Shown piece after piece: positions 46,176 through 55,314 of a DNA stretch of 64,000 nucleotides (position 1 is its first letter; every line of letters starts with the position of its first letter). Below the pieces are notes generated by a model, which was not told the origin of the DNA, did not search any database, and saw only the letters and a list, made by a program, of their open reading frames with translations. The DNA lies in NCBI RefSeq assembly GCF_009617595.1, contig NZ_WIXK01000003.1, positions 1 to 64,000 of the forward strand, in the 5' to 3' direction. This DNA comes from Tritonibacter aquimaris (GTDB lineage: Bacteria; Pseudomonadota; Alphaproteobacteria; Rhodobacterales; Rhodobacteraceae). Position numbers and translations under genes: made by a program.

Positions 46176-47633
46176 ATGCCCAATCCGATTGCCTCCTTAA
46201 TGTTAATGGCTTGGCCGTTGATCTGTGTGATTCTGTTCCAAAGATTATCACTGGAACGGGCAGTATTGTGGTCTCTCGTTGCTGGCTACCTTTTTCTGCC
46301 ACCAATAGCAGAATTGGACCTTCCATTGGTTCCAGATCTGAACAAATCCTCGATCCCGTCGCTGGTTGTTCTTTTTATCTGCGCAGCAATTCTCAAAAAG
46401 CCAATTTCTTTCTGGCCCACCACACCGATCGCCCGAGGTCTTGTGCTCCTGTTTGTTTTGAGCGTGATACCCACGGTTCTGACCAACCGAGAAACCCTGG
46501 TGTTTCAAAACGTTCTCAATGCCGAACCAACTGTTTTTGTCACCAATGTTTTGCCAGGACTTCGCCTGATCGATCTGGGATCCGTGATTTCAAATCAATT
46601 AATTGTCCTGATCCCGTTTTTTGTCGCGCGCCGATATCTTTCGAGCGAAAATGGCCAGAAAGAAATCACAATCATCGTGCTGACATCTGCACTGATTTAT
46701 TCGATCCCTGGGTTGATTGAGATACGCCTCAGCCCGCAAGTAAACACATGGGTATATGGCTTCTTTCAACATGATTTCAGCCAAACCATTCGCCAAGGTG
46801 GCTACAGACCCCTAGTGTTTCTGGAACACCCTCTATGGTATGCACTTTTCGTCATCTATGCCATTGTATCGGCTGCAGTCTTGCTGCGTAATGCCCCCCA
46901 AAAGGACCGAGGGCGCTATGGCTATGCGCTACTATACCTTTTGATTTTCTTATACCTATGCAAAAGTCTAGCAACCCAACTTTACGCGCTCGCTTTTGTA
47001 CCCTTGCTGCTATGGGCTTCATTAAAAAATCAGCTCAAATTGTGTTTGGTTTTGGGTATTGTTGCGATTGTTTACCCAACCCTGCGCAATTTTGACGTTA
47101 TACCAACAGACGCAATCTTTGCTCAGGTCGAATCGCACAGTGCTGAACGGGCACAATCATTGGGGTACCGCTTCAAAAACGAAGAGCTGATGCTGGAACG
47201 CGCGGCTGAGAAACCCCTGTTTGGATGGGGAGGATGGGGGCGCAATCTGGTTCGGGATTTGGAAACGGCCGAAATCATCTCCATTCCCGACGGAAGATGG
47301 ATCATCGTCTTTGGTACTTTTGGATGGCTGGGATACATCGCCGAGATGGGGCTGCTGACATTTCCGCTGTTTTATTTCTGGCGCCAGGTCCGCCAGCGTA
47401 AACCAGAAGAAATTTCCCCCTACATTGGGGCATTGCTACTGATACTGACGGTCACTCTGGTCGACATGTTGTTAAACGCGACGCTTATTCCGCTAACGTG
47501 GCTCTGTGCTGGTGCGATCTTGGGCTACGCGGAGCGGCTCAAGAACCCGGATATATTTGCCGAAAAGCGAAAACTGTTTGAAGGAAAGACCGTTATTGGC
47601 ACAGAAGACGAAGATCGACGCAGCCTGATGTGA
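46176..47633 (+). CDS. O-antigen ligase/polymerase-like (Wzy/WaaL) membrane protein
   Basis: A 485-residue polytopic membrane protein with about 10-12 TM segments and a large periplasmic loop (about 300-370). That loop carries a RFKNEELMLERAAEKPLFGW segment followed by GWGRN, matching the WaaL/Wzy_C pattern. Such proteins polymerise or ligate lipid-linked glycans at the periplasmic face. The coding sequence is more AT-rich than its neighbours. Beside the WecG-type gene and directly before the PKS operon, it supports a surface-glycan context. Confidence 0.8.
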   Translation: MPNPIASLMLMAWPLICVILFQRLSLERAVLWSLVAGYLFLPPIAELDLPLVPDLNKSSIPSLVVLFICAAILKKPISFWPTTPIARGLVLLFVLSVIPTVLTNRETLVFQNVLNAEPTVFVTNVLPGLRLIDLGSVISNQLIVLIPFFVARRYLSSENGQKEITIIVLTSALIYSIPGLIEIRLSPQVNTWVYGFFQHDFSQTIRQGGYRPLVFLEHPLWYALFVIYAIVSAAVLLRNAPQKDRGRYGYALLYLLIFLYLCKSLATQLYALAFVPLLLWASLKNQLKLCLVLGIVAIVYPTLRNFDVIPTDAIFAQVESHSAERAQSLGYRFKNEELMLERAAEKPLFGWGGWGRNLVRDLETAEIISIPDGRWIIVFGTFGWLGYIAEMGLLTFPLFYFWRQVRQRKPEEISPYIGALLLILTVTLVDMLLNATLIPLTWLCAGAILGYAERLKNPDIFAEKRKLFEGKTVIGTEDEDRRSLM

Positions 47634-47854
47634 TGCCTTATTTTCTCCGTATTTCAGAGCGGTTTGCCCATAATGAAACCATACCAGCGCCCAATAGATT
47701 GCATATCTACGCAAACGATTGGCATATGGGCAACTGGGGTGGCCATAGATGACGTTGGCCGATTTAACAAAATTTCCATTTCCTGCACCGGGCCGTACCG
47801 TGCGGGATTTTTATGTGTGGCACATTATGAGTAATAGCCAGGACAGGGTATGAG

Positions 47855-50800
47855 ATGACCAGCAACTCTAGCGCAACGCCAATGGCACCACAAAACGGCG
47901 ATATCGCCATTGTTGGCATGTCGGTCAATCTGCCAGGTGCGCAATCCTGTGCACAGTATTGGCACAATCTGAAGTCCGGCATCTGCTCTATCGAGACCCT
48001 CGACGAAGAGGCTTTGCTGGCCGCTGGCGAACGCCCTTCGATGTTGGCGGATCCTAACTATGTGCCTGCCGCGGCACCTTTGAATGGTTTTGATGAATTT
48101 GACGCCGACTTCTTTGGGTTCTCTCCCAAAGAAGCCGCCATTATGGACCCACAACATCGTAAATTCCTTGAGGTCGCCTGGGAAGCCATGGAGCAATCAG
48201 GCCACGTGCCTGAGCGTATGAAAGGCCCCATTGGCGTATACGGCGGCTGCGGTATGGGCAGCTATTTCTATTTCAACATCTGCTCCAATCCGGGCCTTGT
48301 CGATGATGTGGGCATGTTCCTGCTGCGCCATACCGGCAATGATAAGGACTTCCTGACAACCCGCGTCAGCCACGTGTTTGATCTGCGTGGCCCGTCCGTG
48401 AATATTCAAACGGCCTGCTCCACCTCTTTGGTCGCTGTGCATTACGCCTGCGAAGCGCTGAACAAAGGTGAGTGCAACATGGCGCTGGCTGGTGGTGTCA
48501 CCATCGAGCTGCCGCAAAACCGCGGCTATCTCTACAAAGAAAACGAAATCCTGTCGCCGGATGGGCGCTGCCATGCGTTTGACCACCGCGCGCAGGGTAC
48601 CGTTTTTGGATCGGGCGCAGGCGTGGTTGCGCTACGTCGTCTTGAAGATGCGATCGCAGATGGGGATCACATCTGGGCCGTGATCAAAGGCTCTGCTGTA
48701 AATAACGATGGCGCGGACAAGGCTGGCTATCTGGCCCCTTCGGTTGGTGGCCAGTCTGATGCGGTGCAACAGGCATTGGCTGCTGCACAAACAGATGCGG
48801 ATACCATCGATTATGTCGAGTGCCACGGAACCGGCACCTATCTGGGCGACCCGATCGAAGTTTCAGCCCTGACCGAAGCTTACCGCGAAACCACCGAAGA
48901 CATTGGTTATTGCCGCCTCGGCTCGGTTAAAACCAATATCGGCCATCTCGATACCGCCGCTGGCATCGCAGGTCTCACCAAAACAGCACTTGCGCTCAAA
49001 CACGCAGAGATCCCGCCATCACTGGGCTTTGAGGCACCAAATCCGGCGATTGATTTTGAGACATCACCGTTTCAGGTCAATGACACGCTCCGCCCTTGGG
49101 TGTCACACAAAGGCCCGCGGCGCGGGGCAATCAACGCATTGGGCGTAGGTGGCACCAACGCTCATGCCATTCTGGAGGAAGCGCCGGAACGCGCCCCATC
49201 TGAAGAAAGCGATTTCCCGTTTCACGTGCTTTGCCTGTCGGGTGCGTCGACCAGTGCATTGCACGGAAACACCAGCGCATTGGCTCAGCATCTGCGCGAC
49301 AACCCAGATCTGAACCTCGCTGATGTTGCCTTCACGCTGAAAGAAGGGCGACGGGGTTTCGCCAAACGCCGTGTGCTTGTGGCAGAAACCGCAACAGAAG
49401 CAGCAGAGCTGCTAGAGGCGATGAACCCGCGTGAGGTGTTCACCCATGACCACCTGGGCGCCGATCCCGAAGTTGTGTTCATGTTCCCCGGTGGCGGCGC
49501 GCAGTATGCAGGCATGGCGCGTGATCTTTATGAGACGGAGCCAGTGTTTGCAGATTGGATGGATCAGGGCCTCGACCATCTGCAAAAGAGCCTCGACTAT
49601 GACATCCGCGCGATCTGGTTGCCTGAAGAGGGTGACGTTGCTGCTGCCAATGAAAAACTGAAACAACCCTCAGTTCAGCTGCCGCTGATCATGATGGTGG
49701 AATATGCGCTGGCACAGCTTTGGATGAGCTGGGGCATCAAACCCGCTGCAATGGTAGGGCATTCCATGGGCGAAAACACTGCGGCCTGTCTGGCCGGTGT
49801 GCTGTCGTTTGAGGATTGCATTGATCTGGTGCTGCTGCGGGGCCGGTTGTTTGACAGCGTGCCCGCAGGCGGAATGCTGTCGATATCCCTGCCCCTGACC
49901 GAAGTGGAAGCCCTGATTGGTGATGATCTCGACATCGCCAGCGTGAACGCGCCCAACTTGACGGCGGTTTCGGGCCCACAAGACGCGTTGGATCAATTGT
50001 CGCAAACGCTGAGCAGCCGTGAGATCGATCATCAGCGCATTCAGATCGACATTGCAGCACACAGCCGCATGCTTGATGGCATCCTTAAGGAATACGGTGA
50101 TTTCCTGCATGGCTTGAACCTGCAAGCACCAAACCTGCCGGTCATGTCCAACCGCAGCGGTGTTGCGCTTACACCTCAGCAGGCAGTCGATCCCGAATAT
50201 TGGGTTGGCCAATTGCGCAACACGGTACGTTTTGCTGACTGTATCGAAACCCTTTCTGCCCGGGCAGATCGCGTGTTCCTCGAGGTTGGTCCTGGAAAGG
50301 CGCTGAGCTCCTTGGCGCAGATGGCCCCAACCGTGCAGCCCGGACAAGTCCTCAGCACGCTGCGCCATCCAGATCATGATGTGATGGATGATGCCTATTT
50401 CTTTGGCGTGATCGGACGGCTCTGGGCCTGCGGCGTTGAGGCTGACTGGTCCCAGATCTGGGGTGAAGCCAAACGCCACCGGCTTCCGCTACCGACATAT
50501 GCGTTCCAGCGCAGCCGCTATTTCATTGAACCGGGACATGCGAGCACGGTTGAAGAATTGCCACAACCCGCGCGTCGCGACGAAATTCGCGACTGGGGCT
50601 ATGCGCCCGCATGGCGACCGCGTCTTGCGGATTGCCCGGTTGATCTGGAAGAGGAGCTCGAAAACGCGCCACAAAACTGGCTTGTGTTCGAAGATGACGC
50701 AAACGTCGCTGCACCGGCGATCAAAGCGCTGCGCGCTGCGGGTCATTTTGTAGCAACCGTGCGCCCCGGTGATACCTATGCGCAGCTCGCGCCAGATCGT

Positions 50801-53800
50801 TTTGTGCTTGCACCCGAAGAGGGGCAGATGGGCTATGACGCGCTCCTTGCCGATCTCGCAGCGAACGACCGCCTACCGCATAGAATTTCTCACTTCTGGC
50901 TGGTGACTGAGCAGGAAACCTATCGTCCGGGTTCATCCTTCTTTGATCGCAATCTGGAGATGGGCTTTTATGCGCTGACGGCGCTGGGACAGGCGCTCGG
51001 CAATATTGAACTGGCTGAACCAGTGCATATCACTGCCTTCACAACAGGCGCTGCCCAACATCGCAACGAGGCGCTGCCCTATCCGGAAAAAGCGATGATC
51101 GCAGGCCCCATGGGTGTGATCCCACGGGAAGTGCCCAATGTAAGCTGCAGCACGGTAGATATTGAACTGCCTGCCCCCTTGTCCTTTGCGGCGCGCCTGA
51201 CCGGGCAGGAACAGGACGATATTACACCACGCCTGCTGGAAGACATGCTGTCAGAGACGCGATCTGAAACAGCGATCTGGCGGGGAGACAAACGTTTTGC
51301 GCTTGATTGGCGCGACAGCCCGCTATCTGCGCTGGATGCAACACTCCTGCGCAATGGCGGCACCTATCTGATCACCGGTGGTTTTGGTGGTATAGGCCAG
51401 ACAATCGCCGCGCATTTGCTGCAGTCATATGAGGCAAATGTGGTGCTGCTCGCCCGCAAACCACTGCCGCCGCGTGAAGGCTGGGAAAATCACCTCGCCA
51501 ACCATAGCCCCGCCAATCAGACCGCCCAGCGCATTCGTGCGATGCAAAATCTTGAAGCGCTGACGAAAGGACAGATCATTTCTTTGGGCGGGGATGTGGC
51601 CAACAGCGGTGATATGCAAGCCGTGAAGGCAGAAATCGAGCGCAAGTTTGGCCCGTTGACCGGCGTGATCCACGGAGCAGGCCATATCAGCGATGCACCA
51701 TTGCTGAGCAAAAGTCTTGATCAGATCAACCAGGTCTTTGCACCCAAAGTTGCGGGTCTTCGCGTGTTGGAAGACACGTTCTGCGATGAAACTTTGGAAC
51801 AGCTTGTGCTGTTTTCTTCAAGTTCTACAGTGACGCGCCCTGCGGGTCAGGTGGATTACATCGCCGCCAACGAATTTCTCAACGCTTGGGCAAAACAGAA
51901 AAACGCCCAGGCCGACAAGCCAAAGGTCACTGCCATCAATTGGGGTGTCTGGGGCGATGTTGGCATGGCTGCGGATGCGATGCAGGCGCGGCTTGGCAGC
52001 GATGGCCCCAGTGCGCGCGAGACCTGCAGCCAACCTTTGTTTGACAGTCAGGGCTTTGACGCCTTTGGCCAGAAGGTTTTTTATGCTGAGATTTCAGCAG
52101 ATCACTGGCTGGTGGATGAACACCGCACCAAATCGGGCGCCGCGTTGATCCCCGGCACCGGCTATATCGAATTTGCGACACAGGCGCTGCGGGCGATGGG
52201 GCATAGCGGCGGCTTTGATCTGCAGGATCTCTTCTTCTTGCGCCCGTTTGTGGTGCACGACAGCCGCGAACTGATCTTACGCCTGATCGCTGATGACAGC
52301 GGCTATGAGATGCAAATCTTCGGCAGCGTTGATGAAGGTTACGCCCTGATCGCACAGGGCAATCTGGTGTTGGTGGAGCAAACGGCTGCGTCGCTGGATC
52401 TGGTTACACTGCAAAACCGCTGCACCACTGTACTGGAACCGGTGGCGGGCCGTCTACGTTCACCGCAAGAAGCACATCTGAATTTCGGCCCGCGCTGGCA
52501 GGTGTTGGAGCATGCCGCACTTGGGGCTGGTGAAGGTATCGCCCAGCTCAGCCTCGCCGCAACCGCCGAAAACGATGACTGCCAGCTGCATCCAGGACTG
52601 ATGGATCTGGCAACGGGCTGGGCCATTCAACTGGCCCCCAGCTATCAGGATAACGCCCTGTGGGTGCCTGTCAGCTATGATGCGATCCAATTTCACGCGC
52701 CGTTGTCTGGGAAAATCTACAGCCATATGGTGCTGGCCTCGGCAAATGAAGACGGGTTTGCGCGCTTTGATATCACCCTGTGTGATCCCAAGGGTGCGGT
52801 GCTTGTGGAAATCCGCGGGTTCCAAATGAAGCGATTGATTGGCGGCTTTGACCCAGCTGCGCCGCAAAAAGCAGACCATAGTGGCGCGGATCTTGGTTTG
52901 GTTGCTGCAAACAATCCTGCGCCGCTTTCATCAGATGAGCGCCGCCTGCAACACAATATCGCCAATGGTATCCGCGCCTCCGAAGGTGGGGAAGCATTTG
53001 AACGCGCGCTGGCATTGGGCAAATCACAGGTCGTGGTCTCCTCCCTGCCCCTGCAGGATCTGATTGCCCAGGCCGCACAAAGCAGCCAGAGCGCCACCGA
53101 GCAACAAAGCTTTGAACGCCCGCAGCTCGACACAGATTATGTTGCCCCTCGCAACCCGGTGGAAGAGCAGCTGAGCGCCATCTACGCATCCCTATTGGGG
53201 GTGTCACAAGTTGGGATTGACGACAGTTTCTTTGATCTCGGCGGGCATTCCTTGATTGCGGTGCGGTTGTTTGCGCAGGTCAAACGGGTGTTTGGCGTAG
53301 AATTTGCGCTTTCGATCCTGTTTGAAGCCCCCAGCGTTGCAGCATTGGCAGAGCGTATTATCGCCCGTACAGGTGGCGGCATCAGCAGCACTGAAAGCCA
53401 GGCGACCGAAACAGTCACCCATGAGCATCTGGTGCAATTGCACCCCGGCGACGGCACCGGACGGCGCCCGTTCTTTCTGGTTGCAGGAATGTTTGGCAAT
53501 GTTTTGAACCTGCGTCACCTGGGTCAACTGGTAGGTCAGGACCGACCGGTTTATGGCCTGCAGGCCAAAGGTTTGATCGGGGACGCAGACCCTCACCGCC
53601 GATTGGATGATGCCGCCAAAGCCTATCTTGCCGAGATCAAAACCATCCAACCCGAAGGGCCTTATCTGTTGGGCGGCTTTTCTGGTGGCGGGCTGACGGC
53701 CTATGAGATGGCGCAGCTGCTGAATGCAAACGGCGAAGACACCGCAGCCTTGATACTGCTGGATACGCCGCTGCCCGTGCGCCCGGAACTGAACCAGCAG

Positions 53801-54271
53801 GACAAGCTGTTGATCAAGCTTGATGAGTTCAAATCCAAAGGCGCGCGTTATCTTTGGGATTGGGGCAAAGCCCGCATCGCCTGGGAGTTCGAAAAACGCC
53901 GCCATAATCCCGCCGAAAGCGGCCAGACGCCTGAATTCAACAATCGCAAAATCGAACTCGCTTTCCGCGAAGCAATTGTTGCCTATGAGCTGCGCGCCTG
54001 GGATGGCCCCATAACGCTGTTCCGCCCACCACTGGATCGTCATTGGAAGGTCAGCGACGGCAACTGGGTGTCGGCTGAGCGTGAATATGTCTTTGACGAC
54101 AATGACTGGGGGCGCTGGTGCCGCCAACTGAATGTGATCGAAGTGCCGGGTGACCATGACAGCATGGTACTGGTACCAAACGTGTCAGTCCTTGCCGGAT
54201 CGGTCAAAGCTCTGCTGGATCAGGCCGATCGCCTCCCGCTGAACACAACAAGCCGGGAAGCCGCGGAATGA
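47855..54271 (+). CDS. Type I polyketide synthase, KS-AT-KR-DH-ACP-TE
   Basis: A 2138-residue single-module PKS. The ketosynthase (about 14-440) has its full triad: Cys188 (QTACSTS), His324 (ECHGTGT) and His364 (NIGHLD). The acyltransferase (about 540-840) has Ser637 in GHSMGE and AAHS at 734-737, not a clear HAFH or YASH code. The ketoreductase (about 900-1370) has a structural half, the cofactor motif TGGFGGIG near 1172 and catalytic Tyr1335. The dehydratase (about 1395-1665) follows the KR and has His1423 and Asp1584. The ACP carries Ser1799 (GGHSL). The thioesterase (about 1865-2120) has Ser1943 in GFSGG and His in PGDHDSM. No enoylreductase or methyltransferase is present. ATG at 47855 follows GGACAGGG. 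The stop overlaps the next gene by 4 bases. Expected output: one two-carbon extension, reduced and dehydrated, then released. Confidence 0.93.
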   Translation: MTSNSSATPMAPQNGDIAIVGMSVNLPGAQSCAQYWHNLKSGICSIETLDEEALLAAGERPSMLADPNYVPAAAPLNGFDEFDADFFGFSPKEAAIMDPQHRKFLEVAWEAMEQSGHVPERMKGPIGVYGGCGMGSYFYFNICSNPGLVDDVGMFLLRHTGNDKDFLTTRVSHVFDLRGPSVNIQTACSTSLVAVHYACEALNKGECNMALAGGVTIELPQNRGYLYKENEILSPDGRCHAFDHRAQGTVFGSGAGVVALRRLEDAIADGDHIWAVIKGSAVNNDGADKAGYLAPSVGGQSDAVQQALAAAQTDADTIDYVECHGTGTYLGDPIEVSALTEAYRETTEDIGYCRLGSVKTNIGHLDTAAGIAGLTKTALALKHAEIPPSLGFEAPNPAIDFETSPFQVNDTLRPWVSHKGPRRGAINALGVGGTNAHAILEEAPERAPSEESDFPFHVLCLSGASTSALHGNTSALAQHLRDNPDLNLADVAFTLKEGRRGFAKRRVLVAETATEAAELLEAMNPREVFTHDHLGADPEVVFMFPGGGAQYAGMARDLYETEPVFADWMDQGLDHLQKSLDYDIRAIWLPEEGDVAAANEKLKQPSVQLPLIMMVEYALAQLWMSWGIKPAAMVGHSMGENTAACLAGVLSFEDCIDLVLLRGRLFDSVPAGGMLSISLPLTEVEALIGDDLDIASVNAPNLTAVSGPQDALDQLSQTLSSREIDHQRIQIDIAAHSRMLDGILKEYGDFLHGLNLQAPNLPVMSNRSGVALTPQQAVDPEYWVGQLRNTVRFADCIETLSARADRVFLEVGPGKALSSLAQMAPTVQPGQVLSTLRHPDHDVMDDAYFFGVIGRLWACGVEADWSQIWGEAKRHRLPLPTYAFQRSRYFIEPGHASTVEELPQPARRDEIRDWGYAPAWRPRLADCPVDLEEELENAPQNWLVFEDDANVAAPAIKALRAAGHFVATVRPGDTYAQLAPDRFVLAPEEGQMGYDALLADLAANDRLPHRISHFWLVTEQETYRPGSSFFDRNLEMGFYALTALGQALGNIELAEPVHITAFTTGAAQHRNEALPYPEKAMIAGPMGVIPREVPNVSCSTVDIELPAPLSFAARLTGQEQDDITPRLLEDMLSETRSETAIWRGDKRFALDWRDSPLSALDATLLRNGGTYLITGGFGGIGQTIAAHLLQSYEANVVLLARKPLPPREGWENHLANHSPANQTAQRIRAMQNLEALTKGQIISLGGDVANSGDMQAVKAEIERKFGPLTGVIHGAGHISDAPLLSKSLDQINQVFAPKVAGLRVLEDTFCDETLEQLVLFSSSSTVTRPAGQVDYIAANEFLNAWAKQKNAQADKPKVTAINWGVWGDVGMAADAMQARLGSDGPSARETCSQPLFDSQGFDAFGQKVFYAEISADHWLVDEHRTKSGAALIPGTGYIEFATQALRAMGHSGGFDLQDLFFLRPFVVHDSRELILRLIADDSGYEMQIFGSVDEGYALIAQGNLVLVEQTAASLDLVTLQNRCTTVLEPVAGRLRSPQEAHLNFGPRWQVLEHAALGAGEGIAQLSLAATAENDDCQLHPGLMDLATGWAIQLAPSYQDNALWVPVSYDAIQFHAPLSGKIYSHMVLASANEDGFARFDITLCDPKGAVLVEIRGFQMKRLIGGFDPAAPQKADHSGADLGLVAANNPAPLSSDERRLQHNIANGIRASEGGEAFERALALGKSQVVVSSLPLQDLIAQAAQSSQSATEQQSFERPQLDTDYVAPRNPVEEQLSAIYASLLGVSQVGIDDSFFDLGGHSLIAVRLFAQVKRVFGVEFALSILFEAPSVAALAERIIARTGGGISSTESQATETVTHEHLVQLHPGDGTGRRPFFLVAGMFGNVLNLRHLGQLVGQDRPVYGLQAKGLIGDADPHRRLDDAAKAYLAEIKTIQPEGPYLLGGFSGGGLTAYEMAQLLNANGEDTAALILLDTPLPVRPELNQQDKLLIKLDEFKSKGARYLWDWGKARIAWEFEKRRHNPAESGQTPEFNNRKIELAFREAIVAYELRAWDGPITLFRPPLDRHWKVSDGNWVSAEREYVFDDNDWGRWCRQLNVIEVPGDHDSMVLVPNVSVLAGSVKALLDQADRLPLNTTSREAAE

Positions 54272-55314
54272 GCCTAAGACCCCAAAACGCAGATAGTCGC
54301 AACCAGGCTGACAGCTCGGTGCTGGTGGTATTGCTGAACTACAAAACCCCAGAGATGACCATCAAATCCCTGCGCGCCGCAATGGACGCCATGGAAGATT
54401 TGGCGGGTGAAATCACCGTGGTCGACAATGCATCTGGTGATGGCTCGCTCAATATTATCCGTGCAGCTGCGGAAGATGCGGGATGGTTGCAATCGGGTCG
54501 TGTCAGGCTGCTGCAATCACCGGTGAACGGTGGTTTTGGCGCTGGGATGAATTTTGGCATAAATGCTGGGCTGAGCGACGGCACAAAGCCTGCGTTCTAT
54601 TACCTGCTAAACTCAGACGCATTTTGCAACGAGCGCACAATAGAAGCCCTGCGTGAGTTTTTGCATGCAACGCCTGACGCTGGTTTTGCTGGATCCTATG
54701 TTCACGGGATAGAAGGCGAGCCACATTGCACGGCCTTCCGTTTCCCCTCGCTTGCAAGTGAGTTTGAAGGGGCGGCGCAAACCGGGTTGATCACGCGCCT
54801 GCTGCCAGATGTCAGCGTTGCAATGGAGCTCCCTGACAAAGCAGTTCAAGTCGACTGGACCGCAGGCGCAAGCCTGATGATCCGCGCAGAATCCATCGAC
54901 GCTGTGAGCGGGTTTGACGAACGGTTTTTCCTCTACTTTGAAGAGACAGAATTGTGTCACCGCGCAGCACAGGCGGGGTGGAACACTTATTATGTGCCTG
55001 ACAGCACGATCGCGCACCTAGGATCGGTCTCAACCGGTATGAAAGATTGGTCGCGCACGCCCAGCTACTGGTTTGACAGCCGCTGGCACTATTTTTCCAC
55101 CACCCGCAGCCGCAACTATGCCCTTGCTGCGACCCTTGCCCGTTTTGCGGGTGCGGCGATTTACGGTCTGCGCCGCCTGATTGAGCGCAAACCGCAGGTT
55201 GAACCAGATGGGTTTTACCGCGATCTATTGAACCATCTGCTGGCCCAGATCTCTCTGAAAGCCAAGGCACCTAAAGTGCAGCCCCTGACGCATAATGCCA
55301 AGGATACAAAATGA
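54268..55314 (+). CDS. Family-2 glycosyltransferase (WbbL-like) inside the PKS/NRPS operon
   Basis: A 348-residue GT-A glycosyltransferase resembling rhamnosyltransferases. Motifs are VVLLNYKTPEMTIKSL at the N-terminus, VVDNASGDGS (about 51-60), the metal-binding region YYLLNSDAFC (about 111-120), an acceptor loop GASLMIRAESIDAVSGFDERFFLY and the catalytic-base region FEETELCHRA. The C-terminus has a weakly hydrophobic helix. It overlaps the PKS stop and the NRPS start by 4 bases each, so it is made with the assembly-line proteins. The sugar and acceptor are unknown. Confidence 0.87.
   Translation: MSLRPQNADSRNQADSSVLVVLLNYKTPEMTIKSLRAAMDAMEDLAGEITVVDNASGDGSLNIIRAAAEDAGWLQSGRVRLLQSPVNGGFGAGMNFGINAGLSDGTKPAFYYLLNSDAFCNERTIEALREFLHATPDAGFAGSYVHGIEGEPHCTAFRFPSLASEFEGAAQTGLITRLLPDVSVAMELPDKAVQVDWTAGASLMIRAESIDAVSGFDERFFLYFEETELCHRAAQAGWNTYYVPDSTIAHLGSVSTGMKDWSRTPSYWFDSRWHYFSTTRSRNYALAATLARFAGAAIYGLRRLIERKPQVEPDGFYRDLLNHLLAQISLKAKAPKVQPLTHNAKDTK

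Noticed and set aside
47634-47854. Sigma-54 promoter before the PKS gene (TGGCAC near 47821)
   Set aside because: The -24 half is present but no TTGC lies at the required spacing.
49670-50479. 269-codon minus-strand frame inside the PKS gene
   Set aside because: It lies wholly within the acyltransferase coding region and has no independent support.
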